A stretch of 64,000 nt of DNA from CAWHHZ01 sp963829355 (GTDB taxonomy: Bacteria > Acidobacteriota > Thermoanaerobaculia > Gp7-AA8 > JAHWKK01): NCBI GenBank assembly GCA_963829355.1, contig CAWHHZ010000004.1:124001-188000 (forward strand). Reading direction: 5' to 3'. Numbering within the stretch: the first letter of the stretch is position 1; the number at the start of each line of letters is the position of its first letter. The position numbers were made by a program, and so were the translations under genes. Positions 18,860 through 27,860 of this stretch are shown here, piece by piece. The notes beneath the pieces are model-generated. The model was not told the origin of the DNA and did not search any database. It was given only the letters and a program-made list of their open reading frames with translations.

Positions 18860-20203
18860 ATGATCCGCCCCACGTCCAAGGAAACTGCCGCACGTACTGC
18901 GCTCGTCGTGATCGGAGACTTCCTGCTGAGTTGGGGAGCGCTCGCGACGGCGGTACACGTACGTCGCAGCGTGCCGTTGTTTTTCGTGCGCGATCTGCTC
19001 CCACCGTGGAAGCTGGTCCTGGACGGCGGTTCCGTTCTCCTCTATGCCGGCTCCTTCGTTCTGGCCCTGGGACTCAGTGGTTTCTATCGCCGGCCTGTGG
19101 TGCTTCGCGAGCGACCGATGATTCTGGTCGCACTCGCCGTCCAGTTGGCGATGATCACCACCGGCGGCGTTCTGATCGAGATGCCGGTTCCCCGAACAAT
19201 TCTGGCTGGGGTTCTCGGTCTCGAGTTGATCGCATTCCCCGCGTGGCGATCATTCCTCCGACGAGCACTGCCGGTGCGGCCCCGGGAGACGATTCTCGTC
19301 GGCCAACCGACTCAGGTACGTCGAGTGATCAATGCTCTTGCAGCGGTCCCCGATGGACGGATCGACGTCGTCGGCTGGATCGGTCCGCATCACCCGCCGA
19401 AGGATGATCCGCTCGCCTGTCCCTATCTGGGTCCCCTGGAGGATCCGGGAGTGTTGCGACGGCTGCGAGAGACATCGGAGGTCGTTCTGGTCGATCCCGA
19501 TGTCTCTCCGAGTCAGCGCCTGGAAATGCTCACGATCCGGGGTGCTCGAGGTTATCTGCTGGTGGCTTCTCACGCCGATGCGCTTCTCACCTCGACCCGA
19601 CCGGGTTGGGTCGGGGATCAGCCTGTATTCGAGGTGGCCATTCGCTGCGGTTACGGTTATCGCGCAGTGATCAAGCGGCTTGTGGACACGGTCCTCGCGT
19701 CCCTGCTCATCGTCGTCGCAACACCACTGGCGATTGTCGTTGCCGTCTCCATCCGGCTGAATGATTCGGGCCCGATTCTGATCAGGCAGATCCGGATGGG
19801 CAAGGGTTGTATTCCATTCGCGATGTGGAAGTTTCGATCGATGCCGGTCGAGTCTCGCGTCGACGAGGGGATCACGAGAACAGGAGCTTTTCTTCGCCGC
19901 TATCGACTCGACGAGATTCCGCAACTGCTCAACGTGATCGCCGGTCAAATGAGCCTGGTCGGTCCGCGTCCCGAGCGGCCGGAGATCATCGAGCAGATCT
20001 TGCGCGAGATTCCGGAGTTCCAGCTTCGCTGCCTGGTACGACCGGGGCTTGCCGGACTCGCTCAGGTCTCCGGCGAGTACGACAGCCCGCCGGACGTCAA
20101 GCTCCGCTACGATTTGATGTACATGTGCGGATGGTCGCTGCTGCTCGACCTCAGACTTCTCCTCGCGAGCGTCTCGGCATCCTTGTCAGGAAGCGGCCGT
20201 TGA
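18860..20203 (+). CDS. Polyprenyl-phosphate sugar-1-phosphate transferase (WbaP/EpsE-like)
   Basis: A 447-residue initiating transferase. The N-terminal half has about four to five membrane helices and a soluble nucleotide-binding-like domain. From about residue 266 the bacterial sugar transferase domain follows: YRAVIKRLVDTVLASLLIV, KFRSMPVES, RLDEIPQLLNVIAGQMSLVG and PRPERPE. It transfers a sugar-1-phosphate from UDP-sugar to undecaprenyl phosphate, starting the repeat unit. The next gene's TTG start overlaps its stop codon, which indicates tight coupling with the GT2 enzyme that probably adds the second sugar. Confidence 0.88.
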   Translation: MIRPTSKETAARTALVVIGDFLLSWGALATAVHVRRSVPLFFVRDLLPPWKLVLDGGSVLLYAGSFVLALGLSGFYRRPVVLRERPMILVALAVQLAMITTGGVLIEMPVPRTILAGVLGLELIAFPAWRSFLRRALPVRPRETILVGQPTQVRRVINALAAVPDGRIDVVGWIGPHHPPKDDPLACPYLGPLEDPGVLRRLRETSEVVLVDPDVSPSQRLEMLTIRGARGYLLVASHADALLTSTRPGWVGDQPVFEVAIRCGYGYRAVIKRLVDTVLASLLIVVATPLAIVVAVSIRLNDSGPILIRQIRMGKGCIPFAMWKFRSMPVESRVDEGITRTGAFLRRYRLDEIPQLLNVIAGQMSLVGPRPERPEIIEQILREIPEFQLRCLVRPGLAGLAQVSGEYDSPPDVKLRYDLMYMCGWSLLLDLRLLLASVSASLSGSGR

Positions 20204-21147
20204 ACGCGTCGACAGAAGCGCGCCTGCCGCTATCGATCATCATTCCCACCTTCAATACCAGGCTGACCACGCTGAAGTGCTGCCGGGCCGCGGTCGAGGC
20301 CGCCCCTCGCGCATGCGAAGTGATCGTGGTGGACGACGGCTCGACTGACGGAACCACCGATTTGTTGAGGACTGAAGCTCCGGAAGTGCGAATCGTCACC
20401 CTCGATGAGAATCGGGGCTTCGCCGCTGCGGCCAACGAAGGTGTTGCGCAGTCCCGCGGTGAAATCATCCTTCTGCTCAACAGCGATACCGCGATTGAAC
20501 GTGAAGCTCCTGCGGTCCTGCTCGACTCCTTTGCCTCCGAGTCCCGTCTCGGCGTGGCTGGAGCAAGGCTGCTCGATCCGGATGGCACCACGCAGTGGAG
20601 CGGTGGTCGGATTCCAACCTTGCCGTGGCTTCTGGTCATGGTCAGCGGCTGCTCCCGGTTTCTGCCCAGGCGAGCCACGCGTCCGGCAGGAGATGTCGAA
20701 TGGGTCAGCGGGGCCGCGATGGCGTTTCGCAGCGACGTCTGGAATACGGCTGGTCCGTTCAGCGATCGCTACGACTTCTATGCACAGGATCTCGAGTTCT
20801 GCGTACGCGCCCACGACGCAGGCTGGAACGTTCGTCTGATTGAGACGGCCCGCGTCGTTCACCATGGGGGTCTGACGATGCGTGAGTGGCGGGGCGTTGA
20901 GGTCCTGAAGCACGATCCGCGGATGCTCTGGCCCGACCTGCTGCGCTGGGGACGAAGGCACTACGGTCCCCTCTGGGGCAAAGCTGCCCTTGCGGCCATG
21001 TGTGCGACCGCGATCCTTCGGATTGCGCTTCGCCGCACGACGGAGTTGTTCATGCGGGCCGACGCACGAAGAGTCTCGCGGGCTGAGACGAATCTGTACG
21101 TGTCAGCTCTGCGCAAGCTCGGCCGTCTGAAAATCATGGGCGATTGA
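20200..21147 (+). CDS. Glycosyltransferase, GT2 family
   Basis: A 315-residue GT-A enzyme from TTG 20200, in phase with LPLSIIIPTFNTR, the canonical first strand. Further motifs are CEVIVVDDGSTDGT, LLLNSDTAIE (the DxD-type metal site as NSD) and WVSGAAMAFRSDVW, with YAQDLEFCVRAHDAGW as the acceptor-side ED motif. It resembles rhamnosyltransferase-like (WbbL) proteins. The open frame extends far upstream inside the preceding gene, but that part is a shadow of it. Confidence 0.85.
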   Translation: MNASTEARLPLSIIIPTFNTRLTTLKCCRAAVEAAPRACEVIVVDDGSTDGTTDLLRTEAPEVRIVTLDENRGFAAAANEGVAQSRGEIILLLNSDTAIEREAPAVLLDSFASESRLGVAGARLLDPDGTTQWSGGRIPTLPWLLVMVSGCSRFLPRRATRPAGDVEWVSGAAMAFRSDVWNTAGPFSDRYDFYAQDLEFCVRAHDAGWNVRLIETARVVHHGGLTMREWRGVEVLKHDPRMLWPDLLRWGRRHYGPLWGKAALAAMCATAILRIALRRTTELFMRADARRVSRAETNLYVSALRKLGRLKIMGD

Positions 21148-21168
21148 AGCTCACTCTGTTGCGGAAAT

Positions 21169-22293
21169 TCAGCCGATCAGTCCCAGTTCGCGATACAGCT
21201 CTACATGGGCTTCAGCTGCGTGTCGGGGTTCCTCGATATCCGTGGGCACGTCCGGCGAAAGCCGTCCATCGATCCAATCCTGGATCACCTTCACGATCCC
21301 CATCGCCCCTTCATCCGGGCGTACGAGCCAGCCGCCTCCATCGCGCATGATCCGTTCAGCCTGAGCCCCGTGAGCAAAGGCGACTACGGGAACGCCACCG
21401 AGCCAGCATTCGGAAAGAGTCAGACTGTAGCTTTCCGGTACGACCGACGGAAGCACAGCCAGTGAAATCCGATGTCGCGTCAGGAGTGAGGGAAGAGCGC
21501 CGGCTCGATAGTAGCCATGGATGCTCACCCCCGGAAGACGACGCACCGCCTGAAGCAGGTCCTCGTCGCCTCCACCGAACAAATGCCACTCCACTCCCGG
21601 AGTAGCAGCAATGATATCCGGGAGAAGATGACCACCCTTGTGCCGCTTCACACTACCGGCGTAGGCGATTCGCGTTCTGATCCGAGCGGGTGACCTCGTC
21701 GCCGGATGACTCGCCGTGCCCGGCTCGATCACCCGCATGATCGGATGCGAGAGGTTGAAGTGCTCTCGGTATCGCTCGAGAAGGTATTCGGAGGGAAAGA
21801 TGACTGCGCGTGCGTGCTGGAGAAGCCGGGCGCCTGCGGGGTCTCCAGTCAGCGAGAGATCATGGAGCGAAAGGATCAGCGTGTCGATCTGCAATAGCCC
21901 CTCAGCCGACATGCCGTGCGTCCCATCGAGAATCACCCCCTTCGCGGAAGTGCGGGCGACGGCACGAAGGGCCGCCTGGTCCATCGGTGGCCGATAGTCA
22001 CGCCTCCGCCACGCCCCGAATCCCTGTTCCAGCACGCCTGGATAAAGCAGAGTAACCGGACGCAGCCTTTTTTCCTCGCGAAGCCGGTTCACCAGCTGAA
22101 TCTGCACTCCACCCAGACGAGATGATGGTGGCGTCGCGACGACATTGATGATCGGCGTGTGACGAGCAGACGCCAGGAGGCCGCAGGCGAGACGTGAGGA
22201 GTGGCGAAGCGCCTCACCGATCCGCTCGGCCGACCGCGTGACCACCGAACCAGCTCCCTCGCCACGAAAAACACCTCCAATCTCCCTGATCAC
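21169..22293 (-). CDS. Glycosyltransferase, GT4 family
   Basis: A 374-residue GT-B protein. GTG 22293 is chosen because it overlaps the upstream stop in a GTGA junction, giving translational coupling with the preceding gene. Motifs are NVVATPPSSRLGGVQIQLVN near the N-terminus, RIAYAGSVKRHKGGHLLPDI, and the donor site PESYSLTLSECWLGGVPVVAF. It converges with the rightward GT2 gene, leaving a 21-base gap at the 3' ends. Confidence 0.8.
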   Translation of the reverse strand: MIREIGGVFRGEGAGSVVTRSAERIGEALRHSSRLACGLLASARHTPIINVVATPPSSRLGGVQIQLVNRLREEKRLRPVTLLYPGVLEQGFGAWRRRDYRPPMDQAALRAVARTSAKGVILDGTHGMSAEGLLQIDTLILSLHDLSLTGDPAGARLLQHARAVIFPSEYLLERYREHFNLSHPIMRVIEPGTASHPATRSPARIRTRIAYAGSVKRHKGGHLLPDIIAATPGVEWHLFGGGDEDLLQAVRRLPGVSIHGYYRAGALPSLLTRHRISLAVLPSVVPESYSLTLSECWLGGVPVVAFAHGAQAERIMRDGGGWLVRPDEGAMGIVKVIQDWIDGRLSPDVPTDIEEPRHAAEAHVELYRELGLIG

Positions 22294-24440
22294 GAGGGCC
22301 GCCTCAGCACACTCTGATACACCTCCTCGATCTCCTCTGCGTGCTCTTCCATGCTCTTCACTCGCGGAATCGCTGCCGACCATCGATCGACGATCGAGGG
22401 GGAGTCGATCAAACGACGAATGATCGACTGCAGAGCCGAGACATCCCCTGCAGGAAACAATTCGCCGCAGCTCTCGGGAGGGAACATCTCCGTGAGAGCA
22501 CCGTCCTCCGAGGCGATCACTGGTATGCCGGCCGCCATCGCTTCGCGCGCCGCCAGTCCGAATGACTCGAGACCGATCGAAGGAACGAGCAGCACGTCGA
22601 TGGAAGCGAGTATTCCCGGCTTGTCCAGCTCTGAGAATGGTCGTTCGAGCTCGAATGATGAACCTCCACGCTCGAGAAGCATCTGCGTGTACTCGGGCAT
22701 CGCTGATCCGTCGCCCCAGGCGCGGAGAACCGCCAGCGACGGATCGATCTCCCGAAATGCCTCAACCGCAACGTGAAGGCCCTTGTGGGGAAGAATCGAC
22801 CCGATGAAGCCGAAACGCAAAGGATGCTTCGCTGCGGAGACTCTCGATCCGTGAACAGTATCGACGCCGTAGGGAACCACGAAAACCCGTTCTCGTTCTC
22901 CTTCCGGCAGAAGGCCCCAGCGCTCATAGTCGTTTCGAATGAACTGTGAGCCCATCACGTGAGCATCAGCCGCAGAGAACGCCGCTCGAGCCGCCTTGCG
23001 GCGTACGAGATGAAGTAATGGGTTCCAGATCGCCGCTGGAGCGATCCCCGTGAGTGGAGCGCATGTGGCGCACTTCGAGAGCCCTGGCGCGGTACATCGC
23101 CGCCCCCGGAAATCGAACATGTTCGCCCTTCGGCACAGCGACCACCAGTCCTGGACCTGATACACGAGTGGAGCTCCGAATCGGCGCGCGACGCCAGCCA
23201 GTGAGAACGCATGCCCGGCCAGATGATGGACATGGATCAATTCCGGCTTCTCCTGGCGCAGAAATCGGGCGAAGGCTCTCTCGAGTGTACGGTCACGTAT
23301 GGCGTTGCGCGAGAACGGATCCCGCTGCGTGAAATTGTTCGTGATGAGCCTCACGCGCGCCCCTTCATCGGTGAGCTCGACCGCCTCATATTGCTTTCGA
23401 TTGAGATCACTCATCCGAGCGAACACAGAGACGTCGCGCCACTTCAGCTGCTGCCGGACGAGCCAATAGCCATACATCTCCGCTCCGGCGTGATGGAACG
23501 GAGGCCATCCGTGAATGACATGAGTGACCCGCTTCGGCGACCGAATCGAGGAGTCGCGTTTTGGCCGACGGAGAGCGAGAGCGATCCTCTCCCGTACGGC
23601 GGCGAGCGGATCGACATCCATAAACGCTGCGATCGTCGAGATGTAGGCGGGATGAAGACGGGCCAGAGTTCGGGCTGCGCGTCGCTGCAGTTTCTGTCGA
23701 GCCGGTCCGAAACTTCGACCGCCAGCGTGGGCGATGAACGTTGCATCATCGGCCACATGTACCCATCCCCGCGCCAGGGCCCGCATACAGAAGTCGTTCT
23801 CTTCGCCGTAACCAGCTGCGAACCTGTCGGAATCGAACAAGCCGATTTCATCGAGAAGCGCCCGGCGGATCAACAGACAGACGCCCACGCCAGTCGGCAA
23901 ACGCGGATACTCGCGCTTCGAGACTCGCTCGACGAGTGCCGCGAAGGAGTTGACCGAATGGCCGGAGGGAATCAGGTTTTCCTCGAATCCCCGCGGCACC
24001 GAACAGAGCGTGGCATGATTCGAGAGAGGTGTGACGGTTCCGACATCGCCGGACGACTCACTTGCGTCAATGAGTTTCTCGAGCCAGCGCGGCGTTACGA
24101 TCGTATCGCTGTTGAGAAGTACGACGTCACGAACCGAGGCGTCCATGCCGCGATTCACGCTCGCTGCAAAGCCGAGCCGCTTTTCGTTACGGAGAATTCG
24201 AGAGCCTGAACCGTCGAAGCTCCCAACGACGCTTTCCACCTCCGGGCTCTGCGGCCCGTCGATGACGAGGATCAGTCCATGTGTGGTGAGGTCAGTTTCC
24301 CGAAGGACACTCGCCAGACAGCGCTCCAGTTCCTCGGCAGCGCCCCACACCGGCATGACGACGTCGACGGCAGCCGCTCGCGGAGAATGCACTCGGCCGG
24401 CGCCGCGGGTCCAGTCGAGTGCTCTTCCGCGTGAATACAC
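22290..24440 (-). CDS. Two-domain glycosyltransferase (GT2 plus GT4)
   Basis: A 716-residue fusion starting at GTG. Residues about 25-270 are GT2 (VDVVMPVWGAAEELERCLAS, DVVLLNSDTIVTPRWLEKL, GYGEENDFCMRALARGW). From about 300 a GT4 domain follows (VIHGWPPFHHAGAEMYGYW, FGFIGSILPHKGLHVAVEAF, LLVPSIGLESFGLAAREAM). Between them lies a cysteine-containing segment, CTAPGLSKCATCAPLTG, which is common in this GT4 subset. Probably extends the glycan by two sugars. It is followed by an overlapping GT4 gene. Confidence 0.82.
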   Translation of the reverse strand: MYSRGRALDWTRGAGRVHSPRAAAVDVVMPVWGAAEELERCLASVLRETDLTTHGLILVIDGPQSPEVESVVGSFDGSGSRILRNEKRLGFAASVNRGMDASVRDVVLLNSDTIVTPRWLEKLIDASESSGDVGTVTPLSNHATLCSVPRGFEENLIPSGHSVNSFAALVERVSKREYPRLPTGVGVCLLIRRALLDEIGLFDSDRFAAGYGEENDFCMRALARGWVHVADDATFIAHAGGRSFGPARQKLQRRAARTLARLHPAYISTIAAFMDVDPLAAVRERIALALRRPKRDSSIRSPKRVTHVIHGWPPFHHAGAEMYGYWLVRQQLKWRDVSVFARMSDLNRKQYEAVELTDEGARVRLITNNFTQRDPFSRNAIRDRTLERAFARFLRQEKPELIHVHHLAGHAFSLAGVARRFGAPLVYQVQDWWSLCRRANMFDFRGRRCTAPGLSKCATCAPLTGIAPAAIWNPLLHLVRRKAARAAFSAADAHVMGSQFIRNDYERWGLLPEGERERVFVVPYGVDTVHGSRVSAAKHPLRFGFIGSILPHKGLHVAVEAFREIDPSLAVLRAWGDGSAMPEYTQMLLERGGSSFELERPFSELDKPGILASIDVLLVPSIGLESFGLAAREAMAAGIPVIASEDGALTEMFPPESCGELFPAGDVSALQSIIRRLIDSPSIVDRWSAAIPRVKSMEEHAEEIEEVYQSVLRRPS

Positions 24441-24526
24441 TCGACGATTCTACCGTGCCCCGGGCCACTCATAGCCGCCACAATGGCATTTGCCCGTCTC
24501 CAGACAATCACTGCCTCCTGGGCGGT

Positions 24527-25536
24527 TCAGGTGGACACTCCAGAATGGCTCTCTGAGACCAATCTCGACACGAGCTGATCGAAGTGAGTCTTCGCCTCAA
24601 AGCCAAGTAGTCGCGAGGCCTTCTTCGGGTTTCCGACGGATTCATGAATGTCGGAGGGCCGAAACAGCTCGGGATCTACCGACACCAGCGTCTGTCCCGC
24701 GCTCGTGGCTCGTGCCTGAGCTCCGTTGCCTTCCCACCGGAGCTCGATACCCATTGCACGGAAGGCAAGATCGCAAAACTCCTGGACAGTACGCATCTCG
24801 CCAGTGGCGATCACGAAATCGTCAGGTTGATCCTGCTGAAGCATCCGCCACATCGCCTCAACGTATTCCGCCGCATGTCCCCAGTCGCGGGCTACGGTGA
24901 TGTCTCCCAGGAGGAGCCGGTCCTGCTCTCCAGCGGCAATGCGCCGGGCTCCGTCGATGATCTTCATCGTCACGAAGCGTGATGGTCTCAGCGACGACTC
25001 GTGGTTGAACAGGATGCCGGAACATGCGTACAGTCCATACGCATGCCGGTAACTGGCGACCTGCCAGTGCGCGGCCGACTTGGCTACCGCATAAGGACTG
25101 ATCGGACGAAACGGCGTTTCTTCGTCGGCCGGAACGCCTCCGGTGTTACCGAAACATTCGCTCGAACTGGCGTTGTAGAAACGAATGGGACGCTCGGTGA
25201 AACGTATCCCTCGAGGAGGTTGAGCGTCGCCAGGCTGATGCTCTCCATCGTCTCGACAGGCTGCTCATAGGACAGAGCCACAGAGCTTTGCCCGGCAAGG
25301 TTGTACACCTCATCCGGTTCGATCCGCTTCAGGACCTGAAGCACGCTGCGGAAGTCATTCAGGCCCATCGAAAGAAGCTCGACGCGCTTGAGCACACCGA
25401 GCCGTCTCAACCCCCTGAAGGAAGAAAGCTGCGCATCACGCGACGTACCGACGACACGGTATCCCTTTTCGAGGAGAAGCCTGGCCAGCCACGACCCGTC
25501 CTGGCCGGACACACCACAGATGAGAGCTGTCTTCAT
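24527..25536 (-). CDS. gmd: GDP-mannose 4,6-dehydratase, frameshifted
   Basis: The short-chain dehydrogenase fold is read from ATG 25536: the NAD loop GVSGQDGSWLARLL, DEVYNLAGQSSV, then after a frame change near 25203 YNASSSECFG and PYAVAKSAAHW (catalytic Tyr-x-x-x-Lys), FNHESSLRPSRFV and RDWGHAAEYVEAMW. The total is about 335 residues, normal for the family. The shift falls in a G-run, where GAGGGATACG would be in frame as GAGGGGATACG, so a missing G (sequencing error or mutation) explains it. The enzyme makes GDP-4-keto-6-deoxymannose, the precursor of GDP-fucose or GDP-rhamnose. No reductase gene is visible in the window. Confidence 0.82.
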
Positions 25537-25648
25537 CGTATCCAATCCCCAGAAACCCGACTCTTCTTCTTCTCATCGAAGAGGAACGAGACGAAGTCCA
25601 CCATTCAAACCCTTCGCGTGCGCCCATCATATTCTGCGATATCCACTG

Positions 25649-25969
25649 ATGGGACGAGAATCGGAGAGTAGCGAGGTGGTGGTCATGGACGCCGCCGATG
25701 GAAGGTTCATCCCGGAGATGGTCGTTCACGTGACGCTGATGGAAAAAACAGGAGATGAGATCGGAACCTGGCGACTGCCGTTTCTGTGGCATCCGACCAT
25801 GTTCCACTACGGTCGCAGCATCACGATTCCGAAGACGGCCGAATACGACGTGGTGGTGTCGGTCGAGGCGCCTGCGTTCCCGCGTCACGACAAGGTCAAC
25901 GGCAAGCGCTACGAAAAGGCGGCTCAGGTTCGGTTCAGGGGAATGAAGATCGAGAAGGGTCGCAAGTAG
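25649..25969 (+). CDS. Tp34/P19-like putative metal-binding protein (short)
   Basis: A 106-residue protein read from ATG 25649. The core GRFIPEMVVHVTLMEKTG, FLWHPTMFHYGRSITIP, YDVVVSVEAPAFPRHDK resembles periplasmic Tp34/P19 iron-transport partner proteins. Those have a metal site built from His and Met/Glu and normally a signal peptide. Here no signal peptide or N-terminal strands are present, so it is probably N-terminally truncated or its start lies elsewhere. No partner FTR1-type permease is nearby. Its neighbours (gmd and an aldo/keto reductase) give no functional hint. Family assignment is tentative. Confidence 0.5.
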   Translation: MGRESESSEVVVMDAADGRFIPEMVVHVTLMEKTGDEIGTWRLPFLWHPTMFHYGRSITIPKTAEYDVVVSVEAPAFPRHDKVNGKRYEKAAQVRFRGMKIEKGRK

Positions 25970-26038
25970 AGCTGACCCGATCTCGAGTCCGGCTCGGCGG
26001 CTCAACGCGTGCATGCCTTCCTGTGAGGAGGATCACGA

Positions 26039-27019
26039 ATGAAGAATCAGCCACTCGGAACGCAGGGGCTCCATGTGTCAGCGATGGGGCTCGGCTGCAT
26101 GGGTATGTCGGAGTTCTACGGATCAGGGGACGAAGCAGAATCGATCGCAACCATTCATCGCGCCCTCGATCTCGGTGTCACGTTCCTTGACACCGCCGAC
26201 ATGTACGGCCCGTTCGAGAACGAGAGGCTCGTCGGACGCGCCATCCGAGGGCGTCGATCGGAGGTCGTGGTCGCCACGAAGTTCGGCAACATGCGCGGCG
26301 AGGACGGCTCGTTCCTCGGCGTCAACGGGAGTCCTGAGTATGTTCGGCGCTCCTGCGAAGCGTCTCTCCAGCGTCTCGGCATCGACACCATCGATCTCTA
26401 CTACCAGCACAGAGTCGATCTGAAGACGCCGATCGAGGACACCATCGGCGCGATGGCCGAGCTGGTCAAAGAGGGAAAGGTTCGCTACCTCGGTATGTCG
26501 GAAGCCGCACCGGATACGATTCGTCGCGCACATGCGGTCCACCCGATCAGCGCTCTGCAGACGGAGTATTCGCTCTGGAGCCGTGATCCGGAGGACGAGA
26601 TTCTTCCGACGGTTCGAGAGCTCGGCATCGGGTTCGTCGCATACAGCCCTCTCGGCAGGGGATTCCTGACTGGCCGGTACAAGTCGATGGAGGACTTCGA
26701 GCAGGATGACTACCGTCGGCACTCTCCCCGTTTCCAGGGAGAGAACTTCCAGAAGAATCTCGACCTCCTGTCGAAGATCGAGGAAATGGCTGCCGAGAAA
26801 GACGTGACACCTGCGCAGCTCGCTCTCGCCTGGGTGGTGAAACGGGGAGACGACATCGTCCCGATTCCGGGAACGAAGCACGTGAGGTATCTGGAGCAGA
26901 ACGTGGCGGCACTCGAGATCGAGCTTTCGAACGCGGAGATGAAACGTATCGACGAGATCGCTCCACGGGGGGTAGCTGCCGGGGAACGGTACCCGGACAT
27001 GAGAACAGTCAACCGCTGA
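26039..27019 (+). CDS. Aldo/keto reductase
   Basis: A 326-residue NADPH-dependent oxidoreductase with GAGGAGG about 10 bases before the ATG. The catalytic tetrad is visible: Asp51 and Tyr56 (FLDTADMYG), Lys81 (VVVATKFG) and His124 (LYYQHRVD). It belongs to the YakC/AKR13-like group, also marked by MGLGCMGMSEFYG. It reduces aldehydes or ketones; the physiological substrate is unknown. Stands alone between unrelated genes. Confidence 0.9.
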   Translation: MKNQPLGTQGLHVSAMGLGCMGMSEFYGSGDEAESIATIHRALDLGVTFLDTADMYGPFENERLVGRAIRGRRSEVVVATKFGNMRGEDGSFLGVNGSPEYVRRSCEASLQRLGIDTIDLYYQHRVDLKTPIEDTIGAMAELVKEGKVRYLGMSEAAPDTIRRAHAVHPISALQTEYSLWSRDPEDEILPTVRELGIGFVAYSPLGRGFLTGRYKSMEDFEQDDYRRHSPRFQGENFQKNLDLLSKIEEMAAEKDVTPAQLALAWVVKRGDDIVPIPGTKHVRYLEQNVAALEIELSNAEMKRIDEIAPRGVAAGERYPDMRTVNR

Positions 27020-27169
27020 TCATTCGGGAGAGTTGCAGGCATTTCCGCGCGAGAGCTCGCACTTACGCACGCGACGCCTTGAATAGCCCGCGGTTCCACG
27101 GGCGTGGATGTCGACAATGGGAGCATGTGTGGTTCTGCCGACCGCCGACACGCCCGGTTCACTTTTCGC

Positions 27170-27553
27170 TCATTCCGCGTTCCGTTCGAGAAACATCGCG
27201 ACCTCGGCCTTGCTGGCACGTCCTTCTGCGACGGCAATCACGAGATCGTAGAAATCATCCTCATCGGCGTCGATCCAGATGTGATTCAGCGCAAGAAAAG
27301 TCAAAGCGCTGGACACGGCAGCTCGTTTGTTGCCGTCGACGAAGGGGTGGTTCCTGCAGATCGAATAGAGGTAGGCGGCAGCCATTTCGAAGAAAGTTTC
27401 GTGGAGAAGTGTACCGTCGAAGGTTGCGGATGGCGTTCCGGTCGCAGACTCCAGCAGCCGCAGATCTCTGATTCCCGAGGCGCCGCCGAAGAGGCGTATC
27501 TGCTCCTGGTGCAGCGCAAGGATCTCGTCGAGAGTGAGGAAGAGTGGCGTCAC
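27170..27553 (-). CDS. doc: Doc-type toxin (Fic fold)
   Basis: A 127-residue protein with the Fic/Doc core HPFVDGNKRAA (His69), FTAL-type helix ALTFLALNH and preceding LHETFFEMAAAYLYSI, a typical death-on-curing length. Doc phosphorylates EF-Tu and blocks translation. It overlaps the upstream antitoxin gene by four bases (ATGA-type junction), as expected for a toxin-antitoxin operon. The Fic motif is complete, so activity is plausible. Confidence 0.88.
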   Translation of the reverse strand: MTPLFLTLDEILALHQEQIRLFGGASGIRDLRLLESATGTPSATFDGTLLHETFFEMAAAYLYSICRNHPFVDGNKRAAVSSALTFLALNHIWIDADEDDFYDLVIAVAEGRASKAEVAMFLERNAE

Positions 27554-27777
27554 TCGCTCAGTCTTCGAAACAGCCCGGCATAGCGACTGTTGATTTTGTC
27601 GGCCGCATCTCGCAACCGTGTCTCCCGATCCCGTTCACGTACCGGAGTCACGACGATCACGTCTCCGTTCGAAGAGACTTCGACTTCGCTACCCTCATCC
27701 ATCCCGAGTTGCTCGAGGAGTGGCCGGTCGAGGACGAGGGCGACGCTGTTACCCGTGCGTGTGAGTTTCTTTTTCAT
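27550..27777 (-). CDS. AbrB/MazE-like antitoxin of the Doc module
   Basis: A 75-residue protein from ATG 27777; an ATG at 27789 in frame would add four residues. The N-terminal swapped-hairpin DNA-binding fold appears as KKLTRTGNSVALVLDRPLLEQLG and GSEVEVSSNGDVIVVTPV. The C-terminal helix (RDAADKINSRYAGLFRRLSE) would wrap the toxin. Classical Doc partners are Phd proteins; here the partner is of the AbrB type, a known but less common pairing. Autoregulation is likely through direct repeats overlapping the start. Confidence 0.8.
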   Translation of the reverse strand: MKKKLTRTGNSVALVLDRPLLEQLGMDEGSEVEVSSNGDVIVVTPVRERDRETRLRDAADKINSRYAGLFRRLSE

Positions 27778-27779
27778 CT

Positions 27780-27809
27780 GTACGAACATTTTAACATTTG
27801 CGTACGAAC
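27780..27809 (-). promoter_or_regulatory. Direct-repeat candidate operator of the AbrB-Doc module
   Basis: The octamer GTACGAAC occurs at 27780-27787 and again at 27802-27809, 22 bp apart (about two helical turns), straddling the alternative start codon of the antitoxin gene. Position and spacing fit an operator for the dimeric AbrB-like antitoxin. This is inference from repeat and location only. Confidence 0.4.
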
Positions 27810-27860
27810 GCTGCTTCCGGCACTGTTCATCCTCGATCGCTCAAAGTTCCGATATCCGGC

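Noticed and set aside
23211..24209. 332-residue plus-strand ORF
   Set aside because: It is antisense to the two-domain glycosyltransferase, in which all GT2 and GT4 motifs are visible.
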